Source: Leucobacter sp. (GTDB lineage Bacteria > Actinomycetota > Actinomycetes > Actinomycetales > Microbacteriaceae). Taken from it: a stretch of DNA of 5,514 nucleotides. Positions 1-5,514 of this stretch are shown here, one piece after another (position 1 is the first letter of the stretch; the number at the start of each line of letters is the position of its first letter). The stretch covers positions 1-5,514 of the forward strand of contig JAPSIU010000203.1 in the NCBI GenBank assembly GCA_031178565.1, read 5' to 3'. The translations under genes were made by a program, and so were the position numbers. Under the pieces are notes generated by a model that saw only the letters and a program-made list of their open reading frames with translations, was not told where the DNA came from and ran no database searches.

Positions 1-768
1 ATCGACGGCGGCGTGACGGTGGCGCAGGACGCGCTGGCGACGATCCCGGGCCTGCGGATCGTCGGCGAGTACCTGGTGCCGGTGCGCTTCGTGCTCGTCG
101 CTCGGCGAGGCACGCGGCTCGAGGACATCGCCGTCGTCTCGGGCCACCCGGTCGCGTACGGCCAGTGCCGGGCATGGCTCGACGATCAGGTCCCGCGCCA
201 CCGTCACCTGCTCGCCACGTCGAACGTGCAGGCCGCCGCCGATCTCTTCCAACCGGAGAAGGGGATCGACGCGGCCATCGCACCTCCCGGGATCGAGGAG
301 CACTACGACGTCGACGTGCTCGCCGAGGGGATCGCGGAGAACCCGGACGCGGTGACCCGCTTCGTGCTCGTGAGCCGGACGGTTCCCGTGGGCGAGCCGA
401 CGGGAGCCGACAAGACGAGCCTCATCGTCGAGCTCCCCGAGGATCGAGCGGGCGCCCTGCTCGAACTGCTTGAGCAGTTCGCGACGCGCGGGGTCAACCT
501 CACGCTGCTCGCCTCGCGGCCGATCGGCGACCGCATGGGCCGATACCGCTTCGTGATCGACGCCGAGGGGCACGTGAAGGACGAGCGGGTGGCCGACGCC
601 CTGCTCGGTGTGAAGCGCTTCAGTCCTCGCGTGGTCTTCCTGGGGTCCTATCCCCGGGCCGATCGCATCGCGGCGACGATCCGCGACGCGCACGACGACG
701 ACGCCTTCCGCGACGCTCGGGACTGGCTGCGCGGCGTGATCGAGGGCACGCCCGACGGCGAGGCCTGA
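1..768 (+). CDS. pheA: Prephenate dehydratase (3' part, 5' end outside window)
   Basis: Converts prephenate to phenylpyruvate, the step that commits chorismate-derived carbon to phenylalanine; a cytoplasmic enzyme. The open frame runs from base 1 with no start; the GTG at 13 is internal, because the preceding codons (IDGG) continue the family's ENS-x-x-GG catalytic-domain motif. In numbering from the first visible codon, the second half of the periplasmic-binding-protein-like catalytic domain spans about 1-127, with the conserved TRF at 119-121. An ACT regulatory domain follows at about 138-216, with the GALL motif at 151-154 and the ESRP-type motif at 171-174. ACT domains of this enzyme bind phenylalanine for feedback inhibition. 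Here the ESRP motif reads ASRP, losing the glutamate. A charged tail of about 40 residues follows. About 255 residues are visible, so roughly 50-60 are missing, judging from usual family length. Identification is firm. Confidence 0.95.
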   Translation: MDGGVTVAQDALATIPGLRIVGEYLVPVRFVLVARRGTRLEDIAVVSGHPVAYGQCRAWLDDQVPRHRHLLATSNVQAAADLFQPEKGIDAAIAPPGIEEHYDVDVLAEGIAENPDAVTRFVLVSRTVPVGEPTGADKTSLIVELPEDRAGALLELLEQFATRGVNLTLLASRPIGDRMGRYRFVIDAEGHVKDERVADALLGVKRFSPRVVFLGSYPRADRIAATIRDAHDDDAFRDARDWLRGVIEGTPDGEA

Positions 769-796
769 GCCGATCCCGCTCGACGAGCAGCAATCC

Positions 797-826
797 TTGA
801 CAGCGCACTAGTGTGTAATGCACACT
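797..826 (+). promoter_or_regulatory. Candidate promoter of the padR operon
   Basis: A perfect TTGACA -35 hexamer lies at 797-802, rare in such GC-rich DNA. No strong -10 sits at the ideal 17-base spacing. The best fit is CACACT at 821-826 (18-base spacer), which keeps the A at position 2 and the final T. TGTAAT at 814-819 resembles a -10 better but is too close to this -35. Either way the -10 lies inside the inverted repeat at 803-833, so a protein bound there would block transcription. Position and strand fit the padR gene at 888. Confidence 0.55.
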
Positions 827-833
827 AGTGCGC
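803..833 (+). promoter_or_regulatory. Perfect 13-bp inverted repeat, probable PadR operator
   Basis: GCGCACTAGTGTG (803-815) is exactly mirrored by CACACTAGTGCGC (821-833), with the 5-base centre TAATG. It begins one base pair after the -35 box and covers any -10, the classic place for a repressor site. Each arm also contains the self-complementary octamer CACTAGTG (806-813 and 823-830), so the two octamers repeat at a 17-base step and the site could hold one dimer centrally or one on each arm. PadR-family repressors bind palindromes of about this size and often control their own gene; that the adjacent PadR binds here is inference. Confidence 0.75.
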
Positions 834-876
834 AAGGGATAGGCCGGAAGCATTCGCGTCCCGCCGTACCCGGCCG

Positions 877-882
877 AGGAGG
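877..882 (+). promoter_or_regulatory. Strong Shine-Dalgarno of padR
   Basis: AGGAGG ends 5 bases before the ATG at 888. It fixes that codon as the padR start and predicts efficient translation once repression is lifted. Confidence 0.8.
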
Positions 883-887
883 AGCGC

Positions 888-1238
888 ATGGACGCCACGC
901 AGTTGCTCAAGGGGGTGCTCGACGCCGCAGTGCTCGCCGTGGTCCAGCGCGAGGACGGCTACGGCTACGACGTCGTCCGCCGCCTCCGAGACGCCGGGCT
1001 GGAGGAGGTCGGCGACGCATCGGTCTACGGCACACTGCGCCGCCTCTACGCCGCGGGGGCGCTCTCGACGTACGTCGTGCCCTCGGAGGGCGGCCCGCAC
1101 CGCAAGTACTACAGCATCACGCCGACGGGGCAGGAACTGCTGGCCGAGCAGCGCGACGGGTGGGAGCGCTTCTCGGCGATCCTCACCGGTCTCATCGCCC
1201 CGCAACCGTCCGCCGCAGAGAAGGGGCCGCGCGCATGA
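888..1238 (+). CDS. PadR-family winged-helix transcriptional regulator
   Basis: A 116-residue cytoplasmic DNA-binding protein, typical of the short PadR subfamily (one winged helix plus a C-terminal dimerisation helix). The opening LLKGVLDAAVLAVV helix, the YGYDVVRRL segment (about 22-30), the recognition-helix stretch ASVYGTLRRLYAAGAL (about 44-59) and the wing GGPHRKYYSITPTG (about 68-81) follow the family pattern closely. The last helix (about 82-104) should form the dimer interface, and the tail is a short disordered stretch. Members are usually repressors relieved by a small molecule or membrane stress; no ligand can be read from this sequence. The gene has a strong ribosome site, sits just behind a palindromic operator, and overlaps the next gene by ATGA, so the two are almost certainly cotranscribed and translationally linked. 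The inducer and targets beyond this operon are unknown. Confidence 0.92.
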   Translation: MDATQLLKGVLDAAVLAVVQREDGYGYDVVRRLRDAGLEEVGDASVYGTLRRLYAAGALSTYVVPSEGGPHRKYYSITPTGQELLAEQRDGWERFSAILTGLIAPQPSAAEKGPRA

Positions 1239-2287
1239 GCACCGCAATCCACACCCACGAGGGCCGTGACCACGAGGAACGCGCCCGGGAGTTCGTGGAC
1301 GCGGTGCGCGCCCAGCTCTCCGACCTCCCCGGGGAGGAGATCGAGGAGTTGACCGACGGCCTGCAAGCGGATCTCGCCGATCGGCTCGGTGACGGCGGAG
1401 AGCTGGACGATCCCGAACGTTACGCGGAGGAGCTGCGCCAGGCGGCGGGGTTGCCGCTGCGGATCGCTCCGGATCCCGCGGAACGACCGAAGCTCGGGCT
1501 TCGCGAGCGGGCAGCGGCGGCGGCCGACGGCTGGAGAGCGTGGCTGGACGGATCCGCGAGGCGCCGTGCGGTCCGCGACTTCGCGGTCGCGCTCAAGCCG
1601 GTGTGGTGGGTGATGCGCGGGGTCGCGCTGACCGCGGTTCTCGCCCTCGTCGCGGGCTGGCCGGCTCTGAGCCCCCTCTGGATGCTCGCAGCCCTGCTGC
1701 TCACAGTGCTGAGCGTGCAGTGGGGTCGCGGCCGCTGGGCGCCGGCATGGTGGGGGATCTGGGCGCGCAGGATCGCGAGCGTCGTGGCGGTCCTCGCCAT
1801 ACTGCCGCTCTACTCCGGTCTGGCGAGCGCGCTGACGCCGCCCGCCGCGAGCGGGCCCTGGTATCTGCCCGGACTCAACTCGAACGAGACGCAGGTCACC
1901 AACATCTTCGCCTACGGCTGCGAGGGGGAGCCGCTCGACGGCGTCCAGCTGTTCTCGCAGGACGGGCAGCCGCTGCACACCGGCGACAGCGATCCGGGCA
2001 GCCACCCGGACTGGGTTCCGATGACGGGCAGCGGAGACGGACCCTGGGCCGATCAGATCGAGTATCGGCGCAACGCGGCAGCGACGATGCCCGACGAGTG
2101 GAACGTGTTCCCGCTGCGGGAGATCCGTATCTCAGCGGGAGGGTCCGGGATCGACCCGGACGCGCAGGTTCCGGGCCCCGGATCGACGAGCGGCGCCGAC
2201 GAGGATCCGGAGGCGCCGTACCTGAAGGTTCCGGGGCTCAGCGGCTGCGAGGCCGCTGAGCCTGACGCAGAGGAGACGGAGCGGTGA
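1235..2287 (+). CDS. HAAS-domain membrane protein with unknown extracytoplasmic domain, PadR partner
   Basis: A 350-residue protein of unknown function. The ATG at 1235 overlaps the padR stop (ATGA) and has a GAGAAGGGG ribosome site at 1218-1226, 8 bases upstream. Residues about 16-73 form an acidic helical module (VDAVRAQLSDLP, then a helix, then LDDPERYAEELRQAAG) resembling the HAAS/DUF1700 domain that commonly accompanies PadR regulators. An Ala/Arg-rich linker follows (about 75-115). Three hydrophobic segments at about 122-142, 146-162 and 179-198 are probable membrane helices. Residues about 200-350, beyond the last helix, are polar and Trp/Gly/Pro-rich with only two cysteines (229 and 338), which could form a disulfide outside the cell; the topology is inferred. 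The tail after about 305 is Pro/Gly/Ser/Asp-rich and looks unstructured. A plausible role is a membrane sensor or effector whose level is set by PadR. No enzyme motif is visible. An in-frame upstream extension to 818 is rejected. Confidence 0.82.
   Translation: MSTAIHTHEGRDHEERAREFVDAVRAQLSDLPGEEIEELTDGLQADLADRLGDGGELDDPERYAEELRQAAGLPLRIAPDPAERPKLGLRERAAAAADGWRAWLDGSARRRAVRDFAVALKPVWWVMRGVALTAVLALVAGWPALSPLWMLAALLLTVLSVQWGRGRWAPAWWGIWARRIASVVAVLAILPLYSGLASALTPPAASGPWYLPGLNSNETQVTNIFAYGCEGEPLDGVQLFSQDGQPLHTGDSDPGSHPDWVPMTGSGDGPWADQIEYRRNAAATMPDEWNVFPLREIRISAGGSGIDPDAQVPGPGSTSGADEDPEAPYLKVPGLSGCEAAEPDAEETER
2235..2262. repeat. 11-bp perfect inverted repeat inside the end of the membrane-protein gene
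   Basis: GGCTCAGCGGC (2235-2245) pairs exactly with GCCGCTGAGCC (2252-2262) around a 6-base loop, TGCGAG. The RNA hairpin would be very stable on either strand. It lies in the last codons of the membrane-protein gene (about codons 334-343), 22 bases before its stop codon, and about 100 bases beyond the stop of the converging lipid kinase gene. There is no T-run on either side, so it is not a classical intrinsic terminator, although actinobacterial terminators often lack one. A shared bidirectional terminator or mRNA 3'-end stabiliser is possible. Confidence 0.7.
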
Positions 2288-2361
2288 ACTCCCCGGTCAG
2301 CGCGAAGCAGCACGTGGCGATCGCGTCATCAGCGCGGTCGGGATCGCCGTCGGGGTCGCGC

Positions 2362-3360
2362 TCAGGCGGCCGCTCGCCACTGCGGGAGCACGCGCACGAG
2401 GAGGGCCCCCGGGTCCACCGCGCCGCTCACGGCGGTCGCGAACCCGAAGTCGTCGCCGTCGAGCTGCACAGGCTCCGGCCGCGGTACCGCGAGCGCGTAT
2501 CGGGTCGCTCGCAGATAGGTGACGCTGCGGGTGTCGTTGGCGAGGTCGATGATCCTGCGGCCCGTCCGCGTCTTCCGAAGCACGCCGTTCTCCCAGCCGA
2601 TCTTGTTCCAGATCCGCAGCCATGAGAACGCGCCGAGCGGTCGCAGGGCGACCACGTCGAGCTTGCCGTCGTCGAGCTTGGCGTCGGGGATCAGCAGCAC
2701 TCCGCCGGGCATGAGCCCGCAGTTGCCGATCATCACCGTGTACACCGAGAGCGATTTCACCTCGGAGCTGTCGACCGAGTAGTGGATCTGCAGCGGCCGG
2801 TCCTTGAGCATTGTGCGCACGCCGGCGTCCACGTACGCGAGCCAGCCGAGGCGCTTCTTGAGCGTGGCCCGCGTCGCTGAGATCGCACGGGCGTCGAGGC
2901 CCATTCCGGCGAGCACGAGGAACGCGTGCCGGTCCTCCGTCTCGTCCTCGCGTATGATCGTCAGCAGGCCGAGGTCGATGGCGCGGTTCCGGCCGTAGAA
3001 GGCGGCCTCCACGATCTCATCGAGCCGGTTCAGCGGGATCCCGAGGTTCCTCGCGAGCAGGTTGCCGGTGCCCTGCGGGACGATCGCGATCGGGATCCCC
3101 GTGCCGCGCAGCGCCTCGGCGACCGCCCGGAGGGTGCCGTCGCCCCCGCTCGCGAGCACCACACTCGCCCCGGCTTCGACCGCGCGGCGGGCGGCGCTCA
3201 CCCCGGCGTCGTCCTTCGAGGTCTCGTACCAGCGGGTGGGCGCCCAGCCGGCCTTCCGGGCCTCCCGCGTCACGACGGATCGCAGCGTGGCGAGGTCCGT
3301 CTTCTGCGGTTGATACACGACCGCGGCGCTCGGCTGATGGCGCGCGACGGGAGAGGACAT
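2362..3360 (-). CDS. Diacylglycerol kinase-family lipid kinase (YegS/DgkB type)
   Basis: A 332-residue soluble or membrane-associated kinase that probably phosphorylates diacylglycerol or a related lipid with ATP, recycling lipid head-group turnover products into phosphatidic acid. The nucleotide-binding motif SGGDGT is at 71-76, followed by PQGTGN (95-100) and the conserved N-x-GIPL stretch (105-110). The second, beta-rich domain carries IGNCGLMPGG (211-220) and PDAKLDDGKLDV (225-236), which matches the family's structural-metal/acidic motif. The usual C-terminal DGE, whose glutamate is proposed as catalytic in DgkB-like enzymes, reads DGDD at 301-304. Length and domain order are normal. The ATG at 3360 has no Shine-Dalgarno but has a TAACCT box 6 bases upstream, suggesting a leaderless message. 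It converges on the PadR operon and diverges from serS. The lipid substrate (diacylglycerol, sphingoid or phosphatidylinositol type) cannot be decided here. Confidence 0.92.
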   Translation of the reverse strand: MSSPVARHQPSAAVVYQPQKTDLATLRSVVTREARKAGWAPTRWYETSKDDAGVSAARRAVEAGASVVLASGGDGTLRAVAEALRGTGIPIAIVPQGTGNLLARNLGIPLNRLDEIVEAAFYGRNRAIDLGLLTIIREDETEDRHAFLVLAGMGLDARAISATRATLKKRLGWLAYVDAGVRTMLKDRPLQIHYSVDSSEVKSLSVYTVMIGNCGLMPGGVLLIPDAKLDDGKLDVVALRPLGAFSWLRIWNKIGWENGVLRKTRTGRRIIDLANDTRSVTYLRATRYALAVPRPEPVQLDGDDFGFATAVSGAVDPGALLVRVLPQWRAAA

Positions 3361-3372
3361 GGATCCAGGTTA
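3361..3372 (-). promoter_or_regulatory. -10 box of the lipid kinase gene, probably leaderless
   Basis: Read on the minus strand, TAACCT (3372 down to 3367) is followed by 6 bases (GGATCC) and then the ATG at 3360. A transcript starting 6-7 bases after a -10 would begin at or next to the start codon. No clear TTGACA-like -35 is seen upstream, and no Shine-Dalgarno is present. Confidence 0.5.
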
Positions 3373-3427
3373 GCGGGGCCGGACCGTCGTCGCGGCTCCG
3401 GCGGGAGCGCCCGCGGAGCGCCACCGC

Positions 3428-3440
3428 TAAGCTGGCAGGT
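3428..3440 (+). promoter_or_regulatory. -10 box of serS, probably leaderless
   Basis: TAAGCT at 3428-3433 is followed by 7 bases and then the GTG start at 3441, so transcription should begin at the start codon itself. The GGCAGG at 3434-3439 is too close to the start to serve as a normal Shine-Dalgarno. No good -35 is visible about 17 bases upstream. Confidence 0.5.
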
Positions 3441-4802
3441 GTGATCGATCCAGTCTTGCTCCGCAACGATCCCGAGGCCGTCAAGCGTTCGCAGCGCGCG
3501 CGAGGAAACGACGAGGCGGTGGTGGATCAGGCGCTCGCCGCCGATGCGGCTCGCCGAGCGGCGCTGACCGAGTTCGAGACCCTGCGCGCTGAGCAGAACG
3601 AGTTCGGCAAGCGGGTGAAGGCGGCGTCCAAGGACGAGAAGCCGGCGCTCATCGCGAAGGCGCAGGAGCTCGCCGCCGCGGTGAAGGCCGCGGACGCGAG
3701 GGCCAAGGAGGCCGACGCCGCGTTCCAGGCGTTCTCGATGCGCATCGAGAACATCGTGATCGAGGGGGTGCCCGCCGGCGGCGAGGAGAACTTCGTCACG
3801 CTGCGCGAGGTGGGCGCGAAGCCGGAGTTCGACTTCGAGGCGCGCGACCACCTCGAGCTCGGCGAACTGCTCGGCGCGATCGATATGGAGCGCGGGGCGA
3901 AGGTCTCGGGCGCGAGGTTCTACTTCCTGCGGGGCGTCGGCGCTCGCCTCGAGCTCGCGCTCATGAACCTGGCGCTGGACCGGGCGCTCTCACACGGCTT
4001 CGTCCCGCTGATCACTCCGACGCTCGTGAAGCCCGAGATCATGCAGGGCACCGGATTCCTGGGTGAGCACGCCGACGAGGTCTACCACCTGCCGGCCCAG
4101 GATCTCTTCCTCACGGGCACGAGCGAGGTCGCGCTCGCGGGGTATCACTCCGACGAGATCATCGACCTGTCGCGGGGCCCGCTGCGCTACGCCGGCTGGT
4201 CCACCTGCTACCGCAGCGAGGCCGGCTCCCACGGCAAGGACACCCGCGGGATCCTGCGCGTGCACCAGTTCAACAAGCTCGAGATGTTCGTCTACGCGGA
4301 TCCCTCCGATGCGGAGGCGGAGCACGACCGTCTCGTCGGCTGGCAGGAGGAGATGCTCGGGTCGCTCGGCCTCCACTACCGTGTGATCGACGTCGCGGCC
4401 GGGGATCTCGGATCCAGCGCGGCGCGGAAGTACGACATCGAGGCCTGGGTGCCCACCCAGAACGCCTATCGAGAGCTCACCTCGACGAGCAATTGCACCA
4501 CGTACCAGTCGCGCCGCCTCGCGACGCGCTTCCGCACCGAGTCGGGCAAGACCGCTCCGGTCGCCACGCTCAACGGCACGCTGGCGACGACGCGCTGGCT
4601 CGTCGCGATCCTCGAGACGCATCAGAACGCCGACGGCAGCGTCACGGTGCCCGAGGCGCTGCGCCCCTATCTCGGCGGGCTCGAGGTGTTCGAGTCCGAC
4701 ACCACCGCGCGGAACCGGGCCGAACTCGACGAACTGGCGCGGCAGGACGCAGAGGACCTGCGAGACCTGAACGAGACGACGCAGGCCGAGCAGATCCGAT
4801 GA
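3441..4802 (+). CDS. serS: Seryl-tRNA synthetase
   Basis: Charges tRNA-Ser (and tRNA-Sec where present) with serine; a class II cytoplasmic homodimer, essential. The GTG start gives the family's usual N-terminus (IDPVLLRNDPEAVK). Residues about 25-105 are the Ala/Lys/Glu-rich antiparallel coiled-coil arm that grips the long variable arm of tRNA-Ser. The catalytic domain follows: motif 1 region with HGFVPLITPTLV (185-196), TGTSEVALAGYH (225-236) for serine binding, motif 2 YRSEAGSHGKDTRGILRVHQF (257-277), TSTSNCTTYQSRR (347-359), and motif 3 with LNGTLATTRWLVAILE (377-392). After the typical end of the fold (RPYLGGLEVF, about 408-417) there is an extra, strongly acidic tail of about 36 residues to 453. 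Usual bacterial enzymes are about 420-430 residues. The stop codon overlaps the HAD gene start. Identification is firm. Confidence 0.98.
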   Translation: MIDPVLLRNDPEAVKRSQRARGNDEAVVDQALAADAARRAALTEFETLRAEQNEFGKRVKAASKDEKPALIAKAQELAAAVKAADARAKEADAAFQAFSMRIENIVIEGVPAGGEENFVTLREVGAKPEFDFEARDHLELGELLGAIDMERGAKVSGARFYFLRGVGARLELALMNLALDRALSHGFVPLITPTLVKPEIMQGTGFLGEHADEVYHLPAQDLFLTGTSEVALAGYHSDEIIDLSRGPLRYAGWSTCYRSEAGSHGKDTRGILRVHQFNKLEMFVYADPSDAEAEHDRLVGWQEEMLGSLGLHYRVIDVAAGDLGSSAARKYDIEAWVPTQNAYRELTSTSNCTTYQSRRLATRFRTESGKTAPVATLNGTLATTRWLVAILETHQNADGSVTVPEALRPYLGGLEVFESDTTARNRAELDELARQDAEDLRDLNETTQAEQIR

Positions 4803-5514
4803 GCGGTCGGATCGCGCCGGAGGACCGGCACATCATCGCGCTCGACCTCGACGGAACCGTCCTCAACAACGGCGGTCACGGCGCCGGCGACGACCCGGTG
4901 TCGGGATACGTCGAGCCCGATCTGGCCGACGCGATCCGGACCCTGCACGAGGTCGGCCACGAGGTCGTCGTCGCCACGGGGCGCTCGGTGGACGCGACAC
5001 TGCCCGTGGTCGAACTGCTCGGGATCCGACCCGAATGGGTGATCGCCTGCAACGGGGCGGTGACGCTGCGCCGCGACCCGCTCGCTCCGCGCGCGTACCG
5101 CCGCGAGTACGTGGAGGCCTTCGACCCGAGCGACGCGCTCGTGCGGATCCGGGCGCAGCTCGTGACCGCGCGCTTCGCGGTCGAGCTCGCCGACGGAGGA
5201 TTTCTGTACACCGAGTCGATCCCGGCAGGCACCCTGCCGGCGAACCAGCGACGCGTACCCTTCGAGGAACTGCTCGGAGTGCAGGCGTCCCGTGTCGTCG
5301 TGGTCTCTCCCGACCACCGCCTCGAGGAGTTTCTCAGCGCGGTCGAGTCGCTCGGCCTCACGCACGTGTCGTACTCGGTCGGGCACACCTCGTGGCTCGA
5401 CATCGCCCCCGACGGGGTGACGAAGGCGAGTGCGCTCGAGGTCGTCTCCTCGAAGCTCGGGATCGACCGCTCGCGGGTCTTCGCCGCGGGCGACGGTCGG
5501 AACGACCTCGCGAT
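4799..5514 (+). CDS. HAD-superfamily hydrolase, Cof type (3' end outside window)
   Basis: A cytoplasmic phosphatase of the haloacid dehalogenase superfamily, likely acting on a small phosphorylated metabolite. About 238 codons are visible with no stop before the edge. Motif I is DLDGT (16-20), with the nucleophile Asp16 and general acid Asp18; motif II is the Thr of VVATGRS (Thr60); motif III is Lys209 in GVTKASAL; motif IV is GDGRND (231-236), with metal-binding Asp232 and Asp236. All catalytic residues are present. The large insert between motifs II and III (about 85-195) places it with C2-cap (Cof/YidA-like) members, whose substrates are often sugar phosphates or FMN and which cannot be predicted from sequence. 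The ATG at 4799 overlaps the serS stop (ATGA) and has no clear ribosome site, so translation is probably coupled to serS. Confidence 0.92.
   Translation, partial: MSGRIAPEDRHIIALDLDGTVLNNGGHGAGDDPVSGYVEPDLADAIRTLHEVGHEVVVATGRSVDATLPVVELLGIRPEWVIACNGAVTLRRDPLAPRAYRREYVEAFDPSDALVRIRAQLVTARFAVELADGGFLYTESIPAGTLPANQRRVPFEELLGVQASRVVVVSPDHRLEEFLSAVESLGLTHVSYSVGHTSWLDIAPDGVTKASALEVVSSKLGIDRSRVFAAGDGRNDLA

Noticed and set aside
778..788. Small palindrome GCTCGACGAGC just after pheA as a terminator
   Set aside because: The stem is only 4 bp with a 3-base loop and no T-run; this is expected by chance at this GC content.
818..1234. In-frame upstream extension of the membrane protein to an ATG at 818, giving a 489-residue reading
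   Set aside because: The added part is Arg/Gly/Ala-rich low-complexity sequence that overlaps the whole padR gene in another frame, and the ATG lies inside the operator. The start at 1235 has a ribosome site and the ATGA overlap.
1109..2005. Long minus-strand open frame of 298 residues opposite padR and the membrane-protein gene
   Set aside because: It crosses two plus-strand genes with better starts and family matches, and it is Arg/Pro/Gln-rich without domain features.
2316..2348. 7-bp inverted repeat GGCGATC / GATCGCC between the converging genes as a terminator
   Set aside because: The loop is 19 bases, the stem is short and no T-run follows; the hairpin at 2235-2262 is far stronger.
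2284..2625. GTG-started 113-residue frame after the membrane protein
   Set aside because: From 2362 on it is antisense to the lipid kinase gene, and its residues (Ser/Arg/Gly/His-rich) show no protein character. Only the first part is kept, as a possible remnant.
4667..5386. Long minus-strand open frame of 239 residues opposite serS and the HAD gene
   Set aside because: It is the shadow of well-supported coding sequence on the plus strand; its composition is Arg/Val/Asp-rich without recognisable motifs.

Overview
The window looks like chromosomal DNA of a high-GC actinobacterium. Codon third positions are almost all G or C. The encoded proteins (two-domain prephenate dehydratase, PadR with a membrane partner, YegS/DgkB-type lipid kinase, bacterial SerRS) fit this, and so do the ATGA start/stop overlaps and two apparently leaderless promoters. 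The flavour is closest to Microbacteriaceae, but this is a judgement from general resemblance, not from a search. No RNA genes, CRISPR, insertion sequences or phage genes were seen.

Layout. (1) 1-768, + strand: the 3' part of pheA (prephenate dehydratase, phenylalanine synthesis), cut by the left edge. (2) 769-887: a 119-base gap with a TTGACA -35 box, a perfect 13-bp inverted repeat (803-833) and a strong Shine-Dalgarno. (3) 888-1238 and 1235-2287, + strand: a PadR-family repressor overlapping by ATGA a protein with a cytoplasmic HAAS-like helical domain, about three membrane segments and a secreted C-terminal domain that I do not recognise. (4) 2362-3360, - strand: a diacylglycerol/lipid kinase, convergent with the PadR pair. 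(5) 3361-3440: an 80-base divergent promoter region. (6) 3441-4802, + strand: serS, seryl-tRNA synthetase. (7) 4799 to the right edge, + strand: a HAD hydrolase of the Cof type, overlapping serS by ATGA and cut by the edge.

How the parts relate. pheA, the lipid kinase, serS and the HAD phosphatase are housekeeping-type genes. The PadR/membrane-protein pair sits between them as a self-contained two-gene unit with its own promoter and operator, and it is the least explained part. The natural model is that PadR binds the 31-bp palindrome over its own promoter and controls itself and the membrane partner. What the partner's outer domain does is unknown. serS and the lipid kinase are transcribed away from each other from -10 boxes that sit in a near-perfect 12-bp inverted repeat, and both probably make leaderless messages.
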